The position numbers and the translations under genes are program-made. Shown one piece after another: positions 26,302 to 35,171 of a DNA stretch of 64,000 nucleotides (position 1 is the first letter of the stretch; every line of letters begins with the position of its first letter). This stretch comes from an uncultured Phycisphaerales bacterium (GTDB lineage Bacteria > Planctomycetota > Phycisphaerae > Tepidisphaerales > Tepidisphaeraceae): the NCBI GenBank assembly GCA_903871935.1, contig CAIQIQ010000145.1, forward strand, positions 18,518 to 82,517. The letters run 5' to 3'. The notes below the pieces were generated by a model that saw only the letters and a list, made by a program, of their open reading frames with translations, did not search any database and was not told the origin of the DNA.

Positions 26302-28131
26302 CTATCCCCCAAACGTGGGTTTGTAGTAGCCGATCTCCACATCGCGCCAGTGCCGCAGCATGATCGCGGCCTTCTTGTGCAAACTGCTCAGAAGATCTTT
26401 TTCCAGCAACAGTGGCCCCGTAAACGATGCGTTCGGAGCCGTGAAGAACAGCGGCTCAGGTGCCTTCTTCATCAGCGCGATGAGGTCATTCACGTTGTCC
26501 AGCTCCCAGCGCAAGGCACGCTGCATGAACCAGAGGCCTTCGTCGCCAAAGTCGCCCTTGGACATCGTCGGTGCGATCGGCGCGATCGATGTCGTGCGCG
26601 GCTGCACCAGATTGGCGGCATCGCGCAAATAGCTGAGGGTTGCCACCTGTATCACGTGCCGAGCCGTCAGCGCCATACTCCGCTCGGCCAGAATGCGATA
26701 GGATTCCATCTCCAACCCCTGGCGGATCGCTGCATTGCGGGCTTTCCCCGCCGCCGCCGCAAATTCCTCGGCCGCGCGCTTGAGCGTGCCCTCAACATTG
26801 TCGATGCCGCACGCGATCGTCGTGGCCTGTTCCCAGTTATGCACCCACTGATACCCGCTGCAATTCAGGTAATCGAGGTACTTCTCCGGCTGGGCTTTCT
26901 TCGAGTAATAGGCAAACGGCGCCCAGTAGCTCAGTTCCTCCTCCGTCAATAGTTCCTGCCGCGCCACCAGCGGCCGGGTCAGCCAGCGCAGCCGCACCGA
27001 GCCGTCCGGCATGCCGATCGCGCCAGCCTGCACGTGGGCACGCTCGCGCGTCTGCCAGGCATCGACCACATCATCCGCCGATTCCTCGCCATACATTTCC
27101 ACCGCGAGTCTGTGGAATAACTCCATCCATCCGCGTTGATGGCTCGGCCGCTTCTGCGTCACGCCAAAACCAAACGCCCTAAAATACTCGGGGCTGTTGC
27201 CACCGCCGAGAAACCGCCTGGCTTTGCTGCCCACCACATTCAGCGCCCCGTGCAGCCCAGCAAGGACAGCACCATCCTTGTTAATCACCGGCGATGGCAT
27301 CCAGCCGCTGCCACCGCAAGACATGAGCGAACACTCGACCTCATGTTCCCCTGGGCACCGGCCATTCACCCCCACGCCCGGCTTGAGCGAACGCAGCACC
27401 AGGTGCATCTCGTCATCATTGAACCAGCCATACACGTTCGTGAAGATATGGGCATCCACCCCCGCCTCCCCGGCCCCCGCGCGCAGTGCGCTCAAAAACT
27501 CGACGACGCGCAGGCCCATATCCTTGCCTTGCGTCCCCGTCGGTCCGTTCACACCACTGAACAGTCGCTTTTCCCATGGGTAAAAGCCGCCTGAGTCATT
27601 GGTATTGAAACTGAAGATGTCCAGGCCGGGGCAGGCCTTGCAGAGCAACCGCACGCCTTCGCGATACGCCGCCCGCACTTCGGGGTGATCGGTGTTCGGC
27701 GCATAGTACATTCCGATCGCGCGCAGGCTGTTATCCACGCGGCTGCCGCGCCACTCCGGATGCTTCGCGTAGACGCGTTCATTCAGCCAATGTGGTTCGG
27801 TCCCATAGTACGCAGCGCGCATGCCCAGCCTCTTGCAGATCGCGTACTTCGCCTTAAGGAAATCGAACTGCGCCTTCACGTTGCCCGCAGGATAAGCATC
27901 CTCCAAACCGAGAGGAGTCACATGTTTGAAGATCGCCGGCAGTATCGCCGACCATTCACACCAGGGGCTGTCGACCTCCTCACCCGTGAAATCCGTGCGC
28001 ACGGCAAGATCGGAAATCACCAGGTGGGTAAACCCCTGCGCCTTCGCCAGCCGTCCAATCGCCTCAAACTGTTTCAGATCGTGGGTGCGCGGGGCATAGA
28101 CCAGTTCTTTGTCTTTGAGTTGTGGAACCAT
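26302..28131 (-). CDS. Large cytoplasmic protein, paralogue B (possible glycoside-hydrolase-like)
   Basis: 609 residues without a signal peptide; first gene of the block, with AGGAGA before the ATG. The N-terminal half alternates strands and helices (FTHLVISDLAV, GMRAAYYGTEPHWL, LDIFSFNTNDSGGFYPW), consistent with a TIM-barrel enzyme; the TND-x-G motif is at residues 177-181. The C-terminal half contains WLTRPLVARQELLTEEELSY and the HKK-x-x-IMLRHW end shared with paralogue A. No characterised family was recognised with confidence. Retention of two diverged paralogues in one operon suggests two related reactions or a hetero-complex. Confidence 0.8.
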   Translation of the reverse strand: MVPQLKDKELVYAPRTHDLKQFEAIGRLAKAQGFTHLVISDLAVRTDFTGEEVDSPWCEWSAILPAIFKHVTPLGLEDAYPAGNVKAQFDFLKAKYAICKRLGMRAAYYGTEPHWLNERVYAKHPEWRGSRVDNSLRAIGMYYAPNTDHPEVRAAYREGVRLLCKACPGLDIFSFNTNDSGGFYPWEKRLFSGVNGPTGTQGKDMGLRVVEFLSALRAGAGEAGVDAHIFTNVYGWFNDDEMHLVLRSLKPGVGVNGRCPGEHEVECSLMSCGGSGWMPSPVINKDGAVLAGLHGALNVVGSKARRFLGGGNSPEYFRAFGFGVTQKRPSHQRGWMELFHRLAVEMYGEESADDVVDAWQTRERAHVQAGAIGMPDGSVRLRWLTRPLVARQELLTEEELSYWAPFAYYSKKAQPEKYLDYLNCSGYQWVHNWEQATTIACGIDNVEGTLKRAAEEFAAAAGKARNAAIRQGLEMESYRILAERSMALTARHVIQVATLSYLRDAANLVQPRTTSIAPIAPTMSKGDFGDEGLWFMQRALRWELDNVNDLIALMKKAPEPLFFTAPNASFTGPLLLEKDLLSSLHKKAAIMLRHWRDVEIGYYKPTFGG

Positions 28132-28344
28132 GTATCTCCTTCAATCGAATCACCGGTAGGCGAGAGCGTTTAGTCGCAATGACAGAGTAAGCGAACGAAT
28201 CCCCCTGCCGCAAGTACGAGGGCCACATAATGAAAGACGCCATGAGGCAACGCCACTGAGCATGAGGCCCAACTGGGCGCAAGTGCATAGCCCAGGGCAC
28301 ATGATTCTTTACTGTCAGAGATATCTCTTCCATCAAGCCCTGCG
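28132..28344. other. Intergenic gap upstream of the five-gene block
   Basis: 213 bp between the zinc-ribbon membrane protein stop and the start of the five-gene block. It should hold the block's promoter on the minus strand. No consensus hexamers, operator palindrome or credible gene were found. Confidence 0.3.
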
Positions 28345-29730
28345 TTAGCGCACCACCACATCTGGAAAGACAATCTCCTCAGAATAGATCGCGATCACAT
28401 CCACCGTTTGCTTCGCGACCTCCACACTCGGCCGCAATACCACGTTCACCTTTGCCGGAACGACTTCGCCAAGCTCTCCCGCCGCCAACAGACCCCTGCT
28501 CTGCCCCTTCGTGCAGTGGATCGCCCCGATCGGCATCTCGCCCTTGTCACTCTGCACAAACACATTGAATGCCAGGTCAGAAGGGGCGGCCGCGACCCTG
28601 AACGCCACAGCAACGTAGCTGTCTTTCCGTTTGAAAACTCGATCGATCTTCAAGGCCGCCACAACCTGAGCACGAAGCGACTCCGAATCCAGCAGTTCCA
28701 CCTGTGGTGCCTCATTCCGCGAAACCACCTGATATGAGCCCCGCACTGTTGTGCTTCGCTTCCCCAGAGACTGAGTCTTGCCAACGCCCTTCCGCGCAAT
28801 GTGCAACAGTTCCAAACTAACGTCTAGTTCAACTGTGTGCTTGCCGATTTCCTGGGCGGGCATCGAAGTTGGAATCCTCGACAGGCCAGGGATATAGGCC
28901 GAACCGATGGTTGGCGAGGGATCCACCGGTTTCCCGTCAATCCGCCGGCCCTTCTCGTCATATAGTAGTGAGAGTTCTGGCGGGAACGTACTTGGCCCCC
29001 GGCAATCAAGCGAGATCTCAAGAGGAATCCGTTCCCCCTCACCCACAACCGGTCGAACCGCCATCGTCACATCACAGGCCTGCTCAAGAAACCGCTCTTT
29101 CTCCTCTTTGGTGAGATGCCCGGCCACCAGCGCTTTCAAAACGTAATCCAGAAGCTCGCGACGTGGCGCGAGCGTTGCAGGGGCCTGCTCCTCCAAAGCC
29201 TTTCCCACCAACTTGCGCCGAGCTCGTTCTGGCAATTCCCCAACTGACTCCCGCCGCTGCAGTTCCACCATCGCCTTATGCAGACTGCCCAGCCCATCCA
29301 CATCATCCACCACCAGGCCGGCCGGCCTATATTGATACCATGGCACCGCCCATACAGCCCTCCCGACCGGCCGGATCATCAGCGACGATGCCGCCATCAG
29401 CAGCAATACGCCTGCAATCAACCGTCCCCAGCCCCGTTGATGCTCCCCCGTCACGGTGTTGCCCATCGAGACCTCAGTCCCGCACTCCGGGCAATGGCCA
29501 CTTTCCAGATGCAGCAGAATATAGCCGCACTTGGCGCATCTCGGCTCATCCCCCACCCTGCGCCCCCGCCAACCCGATGCCAGCAGCCACACCCCCGCCA
29601 GCACCGACCCGACCCAAAGCGACAGTCCAGTAGCCCTCGTCTCCAGCATATGGCCAATTGCCACACCAATAGGGAACGCTGCAGCAGCCGCCGCCGCGAC
29701 CGCCACCGCCACCTTCACCTTCGCTGTCAC
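28345..29730 (-). CDS. Zinc-ribbon membrane protein of unknown function
   Basis: 461 residues. Two N-terminal membrane helices (about 6-25 and 35-55) are followed by a zinc ribbon CAKCGYILLHLESGHCPECG and a third helix (RLIAGVLLLMAASSLMI). The remaining 330 residues look like a soluble domain, beta-rich toward the C-terminus. The start chosen is a GTG at 29730 with GGAAGGAG well placed upstream; the frame is open to a TTG at 29775. This ribbon type recurs in the next gene. Function unknown; the neighbourhood is regulatory (ECF sigma factors). Confidence 0.72.
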   Translation of the reverse strand: MTAKVKVAVAVAAAAAAAFPIGVAIGHMLETRATGLSLWVGSVLAGVWLLASGWRGRRVGDEPRCAKCGYILLHLESGHCPECGTEVSMGNTVTGEHQRGWGRLIAGVLLLMAASSLMIRPVGRAVWAVPWYQYRPAGLVVDDVDGLGSLHKAMVELQRRESVGELPERARRKLVGKALEEQAPATLAPRRELLDYVLKALVAGHLTKEEKERFLEQACDVTMAVRPVVGEGERIPLEISLDCRGPSTFPPELSLLYDEKGRRIDGKPVDPSPTIGSAYIPGLSRIPTSMPAQEIGKHTVELDVSLELLHIARKGVGKTQSLGKRSTTVRGSYQVVSRNEAPQVELLDSESLRAQVVAALKIDRVFKRKDSYVAVAFRVAAAPSDLAFNVFVQSDKGEMPIGAIHCTKGQSRGLLAAGELGEVVPAKVNVVLRPSVEVAKQTVDVIAIYSEEIVFPDVVVR

Positions 29731-29854
29731 CGTCTTCTCCTTCCGCAAATCCCGAACCCATTCGCAAGGATACAATGACGCAACGCCAATCCACAGTTAA
29801 TAATCGGCGGCGCCGCCGACAGAACTCCCATCCCCTCCGTCTTTCCTCCCCACA

Positions 29855-30523
29855 TCACAAAGCGCTCGCAGTCTCCTTCTCCGTCGGTTCCCCGCATTCT
29901 GGACACACACCACTGACATTACCCGTAAGGCTGTACTGACACTTCGAGCAGACAGGCGGGCCGCTCATGCCCTCGCCCGGAGCACGAAGCGCACGCCAGA
30001 ACGCTATGCTGGTAATGAGCAGCATCAGCGCTGCCCAGAGGAGCATGTCATTGTTGAAGATGCCATCCAGCGTAATCGTGTATGCCGGATGAGCAAACCA
30101 CGCCACGCCCGCCACCACGGCAACACCAAGGGCCACATCGAGTATGGCGGGCCGCTTCTTTCGCCAGACAGCCGCCGCCACAATCAGCGCGATCCACAGC
30201 ATCGGCGCGATGCCGCTGTTCCATCCGGCGATGGTTCTCCGAATACGCTCGGTCTCCACGAACATGGCCGAGGGTCGAGGATGCGGGTCCGACGCAACAG
30301 ACGACGATCCCCCTGCGGAGTACCCAACCCACTTGCCCTTCCGCAACAACAGCCGGTTCTGCTCCCTTGCATGCCAGGCCAGATCGTCCTGCCGTTGCAT
30401 CACGTTCTGCCAGATGCACAGCCCCCCGCCACCGATGCACAGGATTGCCACAACCACCCAAAGCAACGCCCGAGCCCTGGCCGAAAGTCGTTGCGAGGAG
30501 TTGGGGGCATGAGTTAAGAACAT
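29855..30523 (-). CDS. Membrane protein with C-terminal zinc ribbon
   Basis: 222 residues. Membrane helices at about 17-37, 105-120, 127-145 and 155-172, then the C-terminal ribbon CSKCQYSLTGNVSGVCPECG. The ribbon matches that of the preceding gene product, but at the other end of the protein. The start is uncertain: ATG at 30523, or a GTG nine bases earlier that sits closer to GGAAGGA. No function can be given. Confidence 0.68.
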   Translation of the reverse strand: MFLTHAPNSSQRLSARARALLWVVVAILCIGGGGLCIWQNVMQRQDDLAWHAREQNRLLLRKGKWVGYSAGGSSSVASDPHPRPSAMFVETERIRRTIAGWNSGIAPMLWIALIVAAAVWRKKRPAILDVALGVAVVAGVAWFAHPAYTITLDGIFNNDMLLWAALMLLITSIAFWRALRAPGEGMSGPPVCSKCQYSLTGNVSGVCPECGEPTEKETASAL

Positions 30524-30664
30524 GGCATCCACGTCCTTCCGCGTACAGCAGCATGAGCCCTTTATCGACATTCCGCAATCCCAAATCTTTGAGCATCTCC
30601 GTCACGGAATAATCAATAATCACCAGCCCGATCAGCCTGCATTTGCTCTTCCGTTTCAAATCGC

Positions 30665-32881
30665 TCACTTCGCGCTGTTGGGCTTAGTGCTTGGAAGCGT
30701 TGCCGCAGTCTGCCGCTTCACCTCCAGTACCCCCACATCAAGCACCTCGCTGCTCTTTCCACCCGGCACTTCAGGCATGGTGAATTCCCCCGTGGCTACG
30801 CCCAACTGCCTATTTGGCCTGCCGCGATAGTCCGAGGGCTGCAAAGTCGCGCGCATGGTATAGGTCCCGGCCGGGATATCCTCAATACGGAATGTGCCAT
30901 CCGCATTCACCCGGCAACAGAATATTCGCGCCTTGCGGGACTCCTCCTCTTCCAGCCTCGTATATGCCTTCCCCGCATCGCTTTTCCTCCATTCCTCAGT
31001 CCAGGCTTGCCGTGTCTCGGGCGACCAACTCCGAAATCCCTGCGGCGTAGGGAGCCTCAGCGTCTTCAAACTCACTATCATGCCGCCAAACTGCCATCCC
31101 ACCGGCATATCGGCGGGAATCTCTACGCGTCCGGCCACTGGCCGCCCTTCACCGCCAATCTCGACCGGTACACTCCCTCCAGCCTCAACCGTGACCAGCT
31201 TAACATGGCTCTGGCTCCAAACCTTCTCGCCGAACACTAGGACAACGTTCCCAACGTTCACTTTCCCGGCTGGCACATGGTCAAACACACACCGGCCATT
31301 GGCATCGGTCTGACGCTCCTCAACTTGATCCAATATCGGCTCGTCCCCCCAATGGCCCTCCAACCTATACATCTCCATTCTCTGCCCCGCCACATTCGCC
31401 CCAACCTTCAAAACCGCTTCCACTTTCCCCCAGGCATTCAGGCGCAGCTCTTTTGCCTTCGCCACCTCCTGATAGGGCATCTCGATATATCCGTTTGGAT
31501 GAGTGATCAGGACTGTGCCCTTTGGCTGCGTCAGCGGTGGCAACAGATAGACTCCTTCGGAATCAACAGTCTTGATTGCGGCCCTCGTTTGCCTCCGAAC
31601 GATAGCGCCATCGCGAACTTCAACGCTCTCCAAGGCAGTTGCCACCGCCGCATCCGCCCCTGTCGCAGGCTTCCCGTCCGGCGTCAGAATCCGGATCGGA
31701 ATCTCGTTCGCCTTGTTCAGCTTGGAATCAGATGTCTGCGATCCTCCATCGCTCTTGGCCTCCGCGATCGCTATTTCTCGCTCATTGCTCGATATGCCCG
31801 TAGCCGCCGGCTTCTCTGCCGCGATCGGCTGCGTACCTACGGGTCGAGTGGCCGATCTGCCTTGGGGCAGTACAGCGATGCGCTTCGCCATTCCCGTCTC
31901 AGGAAGGATGCTTAGTCGCATGCCTTCAACCAGGTCCTCCAGATGGATACTTCGTGACGGTGTCAGCCGCCCGCCCACCACGCCGACATCGGTGATTTCC
32001 GTCTGATCATTCGTCGGAACGGTCACTTCGCTCGCTGTTCCGTCGGGCTTGGCCACCAGAACGATGACATTCCTGCCATCGAGTCGGACCATCGTTCCGC
32101 GCAGCAGTGGCGACGAGGCGCTGATCTCCAACCGCGCGGGGAAGCGACCTGTTGCCGGGTACGATGTCACACGTACAGACATGCGCTCTTTCAGATCATC
32201 CAGGTAGGCGCGCTGGCCGTCCAACAGCACTTGTGAGTTATCGTCGGCCACAACCGTGACTAGTCCAGTTGGTCCGGGCACCCTGGAATCAACGGTGAGA
32301 CTGTCTCCATCCAACTTGGTAATGCTCCCGCGGGCGATGGTGGTGGGCCCTGGTCCGCCCGGCTCTCTCGGATTACCGTTCCTTATGGGAAGAGGTTCTC
32401 CCGGTGGCAAAACCTCAATGTGCGTCGCCAGATCGCCCTCGGCAGCAATCGCGACGCTCTGCCCGACCTTCAGATCTGAGAGCTCAATGGGGGTGAGTTT
32501 GGCGGTTACGATTCGAGTCTCTGCCAGTTGCGAACGCATCGGAGCCACCATCAAGGCCCGCGTTTGCTCCTTGTCCAGCGCAAAGGTTTTTGTTGTCGCC
32601 GCAGGGCGCCTGATGCCTTGTTGGTAATTCAGCGAAATCGTGATGGACTTGTCATCGACCTTCAGCACCTCGCCAAGGAAGCGAAGATCCTGGGGACTGA
32701 ATGGATGAGTCGCTTGTGTTGAAGCGGGTTGGCTGGTGGGCACAGCCACGGGGCGTGCGGGCAGTGCCGCAGTGTTTGGCGTTTCTGCCGTTTGAGCCTG
32801 CGCCAAGCCACACATCACCAGCAGCAGGACCGTCAGAATCCCAGCCGCCACCGACGCCTTCACCTTCGCCATTGCCATCAT
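30665..32881 (-). CDS. Secreted multidomain protein with DUF5666-like repeats and a regulatory-like beta domain
   Basis: 738 residues. Signal peptide ends near AQAQT. Three related units follow, each opening with G-x-(V/I/M)-x-(K/R)-(V/L)-D or similar (GEVLKVDDKSITISL, RGSITKLDGDSLTVDS, RGTMVRLDGRNVIVLV) and each with a later V-G-x-(S/R)-(V/L) element, resembling DUF5666-type small barrels. The C-terminal part has PDGKPATGADA and FRIEDIPAGTYTMRA, as in carboxypeptidase-regulatory-like (transthyretin-like) domains. No enzyme motif seen. A GGAAGGAG site precedes the ATG at 32881. Probably envelope-located; co-directional with the sigma factor fusion 81 bases upstream. Confidence 0.75.
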   Translation of the reverse strand: MMAMAKVKASVAAGILTVLLLVMCGLAQAQTAETPNTAALPARPVAVPTSQPASTQATHPFSPQDLRFLGEVLKVDDKSITISLNYQQGIRRPAATTKTFALDKEQTRALMVAPMRSQLAETRIVTAKLTPIELSDLKVGQSVAIAAEGDLATHIEVLPPGEPLPIRNGNPREPGGPGPTTIARGSITKLDGDSLTVDSRVPGPTGLVTVVADDNSQVLLDGQRAYLDDLKERMSVRVTSYPATGRFPARLEISASSPLLRGTMVRLDGRNVIVLVAKPDGTASEVTVPTNDQTEITDVGVVGGRLTPSRSIHLEDLVEGMRLSILPETGMAKRIAVLPQGRSATRPVGTQPIAAEKPAATGISSNEREIAIAEAKSDGGSQTSDSKLNKANEIPIRILTPDGKPATGADAAVATALESVEVRDGAIVRRQTRAAIKTVDSEGVYLLPPLTQPKGTVLITHPNGYIEMPYQEVAKAKELRLNAWGKVEAVLKVGANVAGQRMEMYRLEGHWGDEPILDQVEERQTDANGRCVFDHVPAGKVNVGNVVLVFGEKVWSQSHVKLVTVEAGGSVPVEIGGEGRPVAGRVEIPADMPVGWQFGGMIVSLKTLRLPTPQGFRSWSPETRQAWTEEWRKSDAGKAYTRLEEEESRKARIFCCRVNADGTFRIEDIPAGTYTMRATLQPSDYRGRPNRQLGVATGEFTMPEVPGGKSSEVLDVGVLEVKRQTAATLPSTKPNSAK

Positions 32882-32962
32882 CTTCTCTGCTCCTTCCATT
32901 CTTCATTTCCGCTTTCCGCCCTTCGCTCTTATCCTCTTGACGTTCTCTCCGCCCCAGCCCAA

Positions 32963-35080
32963 TCACGGATTCTTCGCCGCCTTTCCCAACTCATTCTCCA
33001 CCCAAGTCATGACTTGCGCACCGATCAAGCCTTTGGCGATCACTTTCCCATCTGGACCAATCAGGAATATCGCGGGAATCCCGCGCACGCCATATGGCGC
33101 CATCCACTTCTCGCCGGCCGCCCATCCGCCCAGGAAACCCTGCGACCACGATATACCATTCTTTTTCACAAAATCTGCCGGGGCCTGGATCTGCTCATCC
33201 AGGTTCAGACCGATCATGACAAATCGCGGGTTCTGCCCAAACTGCTCATAAACCTTCTTGAGATAGGACATATCCGTCACACATGGCCCGCACGAGATGG
33301 CCCAGAAGTCCAGCAATACATACTTGCCCCGATGGTCCGCCAGCCTGAACTCCTTGCCATTCAGGGTCTTGACCGCAAAATCCGGCGCCACGTCGCCCGC
33401 CTTGAGCCTCGCCTTACGTGCATCTCCTTCCAGATCTGGCGTCGCGCCAATCACCACGCCCTTGCCTGTGAACTCATCATTAACTACCGTGCCCACTGGC
33501 CATTGGAACGTGAACACCGCATCGTCGAAAGTGGGATCATTCGCAACAATTGAAGTGGCGCGATAATCCACCACGGAACCCATGCCAGTCCATACGACAT
33601 GCGATGGATAGTAAGCGTTCGGTGCAGCTTCCTGGAATTCCTTGACATCCATGGTGAGGGTTTCCTGTTTGCCTCCCGGTGCCTCACGATAGTCGATACG
33701 ACGTTTCAATGCGTACTCTCGGTCGCGATCAAGCCAGAACACCCATTTCTTCTGGCCAGAGCCGTTAGAAATCGTCACGACTTCATACCGCCTGTCTTCC
33801 TCGCTTTCCTGGCTAATCGTAATGTGCCTTTGCCAGTTACTGATAAGCTGCGTAAACGTATACCCCTGAGCATCGAAACAGCCGTATATTGACGCGCTCC
33901 ATCCAAATTTCGGCGCGTCTACAACGGCCAACCGCTCCCGCTTTAGGACTCCAACGGGGTGGACACCTGGCTCCTGCAGGAAATCGTATCGCGCACGCCC
34001 ATCATAGGAATTCGTCCACTTGCGCGTGCCCTTCCCCGGCTCGGTGACCTCCGTGTCGAAACGAATTTTGCTGCCGACTACCGGGATGATCCAACAAGTG
34101 CCCGTCGCCGACATAGTTACCTGACCGTCATCGATTCGACGTGCACTATACTCAGCCTCAATCTTCAGATTCGTCAGCCGCTCTTGATGTGCAGAAAGCC
34201 GCTTGAGAATAGCGTCGAGCACCGGGTTGGTCGTCGCCCGCAATGGCGTAGCCGGAACGCTTGGCAGTGTGGCCTCTGCGGAAGGACCACCCGCAGCTAC
34301 CTTGGCGCCACCACTTTGGGCTTGTACTGCCAATACCCCCGCCAGAGCCATCACCGCAACGACTAGTGCCGCCACCTTTAGCGTTGCCATTCTCATCAAC
34401 CTCATCGCTCCCCTGGCGATTGCACTTGCCACAGGATTACCTCCCCCAACCGCCCTCATGACCCCCTCAACCAGCGAAGCTGGAGCTTCCCGCACCACAT
34501 TCCCCACCAACACCGCCGAGAGCCCGGCCGTTGTCCCGCTTATCCCCTTCTTCTCCAGCATCCCCCTCAACTTCTCCACCGCCCGCTCCACCCGCTTCCG
34601 CGCTGCCTCTTCGCTGATCCCCAGCGCCCTGCCTACCTCAACCAGCGGCCGCTGCTCATAGAACCGCAAAAGCACTGCCTCCCGATCCGCCTTCCCCAGT
34701 TTCCCCACCGCCTCTTCCAGCTCCGGCGCAATCTCTTCCCACCCCGCCTCCTCCACAGCTTCTTTGCGCATACTCGCCGCCTCTTTCTCCCGCCTCGCCA
34801 GCCGTGCCCGATCCCGCTTCGCATGCTTCACGCAGTTCTCCAATGCCAGGAACAGCCAGCCGCTGACGTAGCGGTAGCGCCCCAACCGCCTGGCTCGTTT
34901 CGTCAGCAGCAGAAACACCGCCTGCGTCACATCCTCCGCCAGGTGCTCATCCCCCAACTGCCGCCGGGCGGCCGAAAACAGCCACGACCCATGATCCCGA
35001 ACCACCTCGCCAAACGCCTCCTGATCGGCGCTCTGGGCATACCTTTTGAGCAGTTCACTTTTATCCATAGCATCTGCCAT
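32963..35080 (-). CDS. ECF sigma factor fused to a membrane helix and TlpA-like thioredoxin domain
   Basis: 705 residues. Residues 20-90 are sigma region 2 (DEHLAEDVTQAVFLLLTKRA) and about 120-175 region 4 with a helix-turn-helix (EVGRALGISEEAARKRVERA). A single membrane helix lies at 233-252 (LKVAALVVAVMALAGVLAV). After it comes a LolA-like or uncharacterised beta domain (about 300-540) and a C-terminal thioredoxin fold with CGPC at 597-600 and cis-Pro motif GVRGIPAIFLI. This places the sigma domain in the cytoplasm and the thiol domain outside. No frameshift or internal stop is seen, so the fusion is intact. The start at 35080 is a judgement; ATG at 35068 is possible. Confidence 0.9.
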   Translation of the reverse strand: MADAMDKSELLKRYAQSADQEAFGEVVRDHGSWLFSAARRQLGDEHLAEDVTQAVFLLLTKRARRLGRYRYVSGWLFLALENCVKHAKRDRARLARREKEAASMRKEAVEEAGWEEIAPELEEAVGKLGKADREAVLLRFYEQRPLVEVGRALGISEEAARKRVERAVEKLRGMLEKKGISGTTAGLSAVLVGNVVREAPASLVEGVMRAVGGGNPVASAIARGAMRLMRMATLKVAALVVAVMALAGVLAVQAQSGGAKVAAGGPSAEATLPSVPATPLRATTNPVLDAILKRLSAHQERLTNLKIEAEYSARRIDDGQVTMSATGTCWIIPVVGSKIRFDTEVTEPGKGTRKWTNSYDGRARYDFLQEPGVHPVGVLKRERLAVVDAPKFGWSASIYGCFDAQGYTFTQLISNWQRHITISQESEEDRRYEVVTISNGSGQKKWVFWLDRDREYALKRRIDYREAPGGKQETLTMDVKEFQEAAPNAYYPSHVVWTGMGSVVDYRATSIVANDPTFDDAVFTFQWPVGTVVNDEFTGKGVVIGATPDLEGDARKARLKAGDVAPDFAVKTLNGKEFRLADHRGKYVLLDFWAISCGPCVTDMSYLKKVYEQFGQNPRFVMIGLNLDEQIQAPADFVKKNGISWSQGFLGGWAAGEKWMAPYGVRGIPAIFLIGPDGKVIAKGLIGAQVMTWVENELGKAAKNP

Positions 35081-35171
35081 CCTACTAATACCTTCCCGCC
35101 CAACCCCAAAACCGGACAAGAATTCTCATCGGATTTCCGCGCTTACTTTCGTTGCGAGCCGCATCCACTGG

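Noticed and set aside
28064..28336. A 90-codon minus-strand frame upstream of paralogue B
   Set aside because: It overlaps the well-supported start of paralogue B in another frame and has no hydrophobic or domain pattern.
30048..30668. A 206-codon minus-strand frame starting in a GTGA overlap with the multidomain protein stop
   Set aside because: The first 50 residues look somewhat protein-like, but the rest is an out-of-frame shadow of the zinc-ribbon membrane protein gene at 29855-30523. A decayed gene start cannot be excluded.
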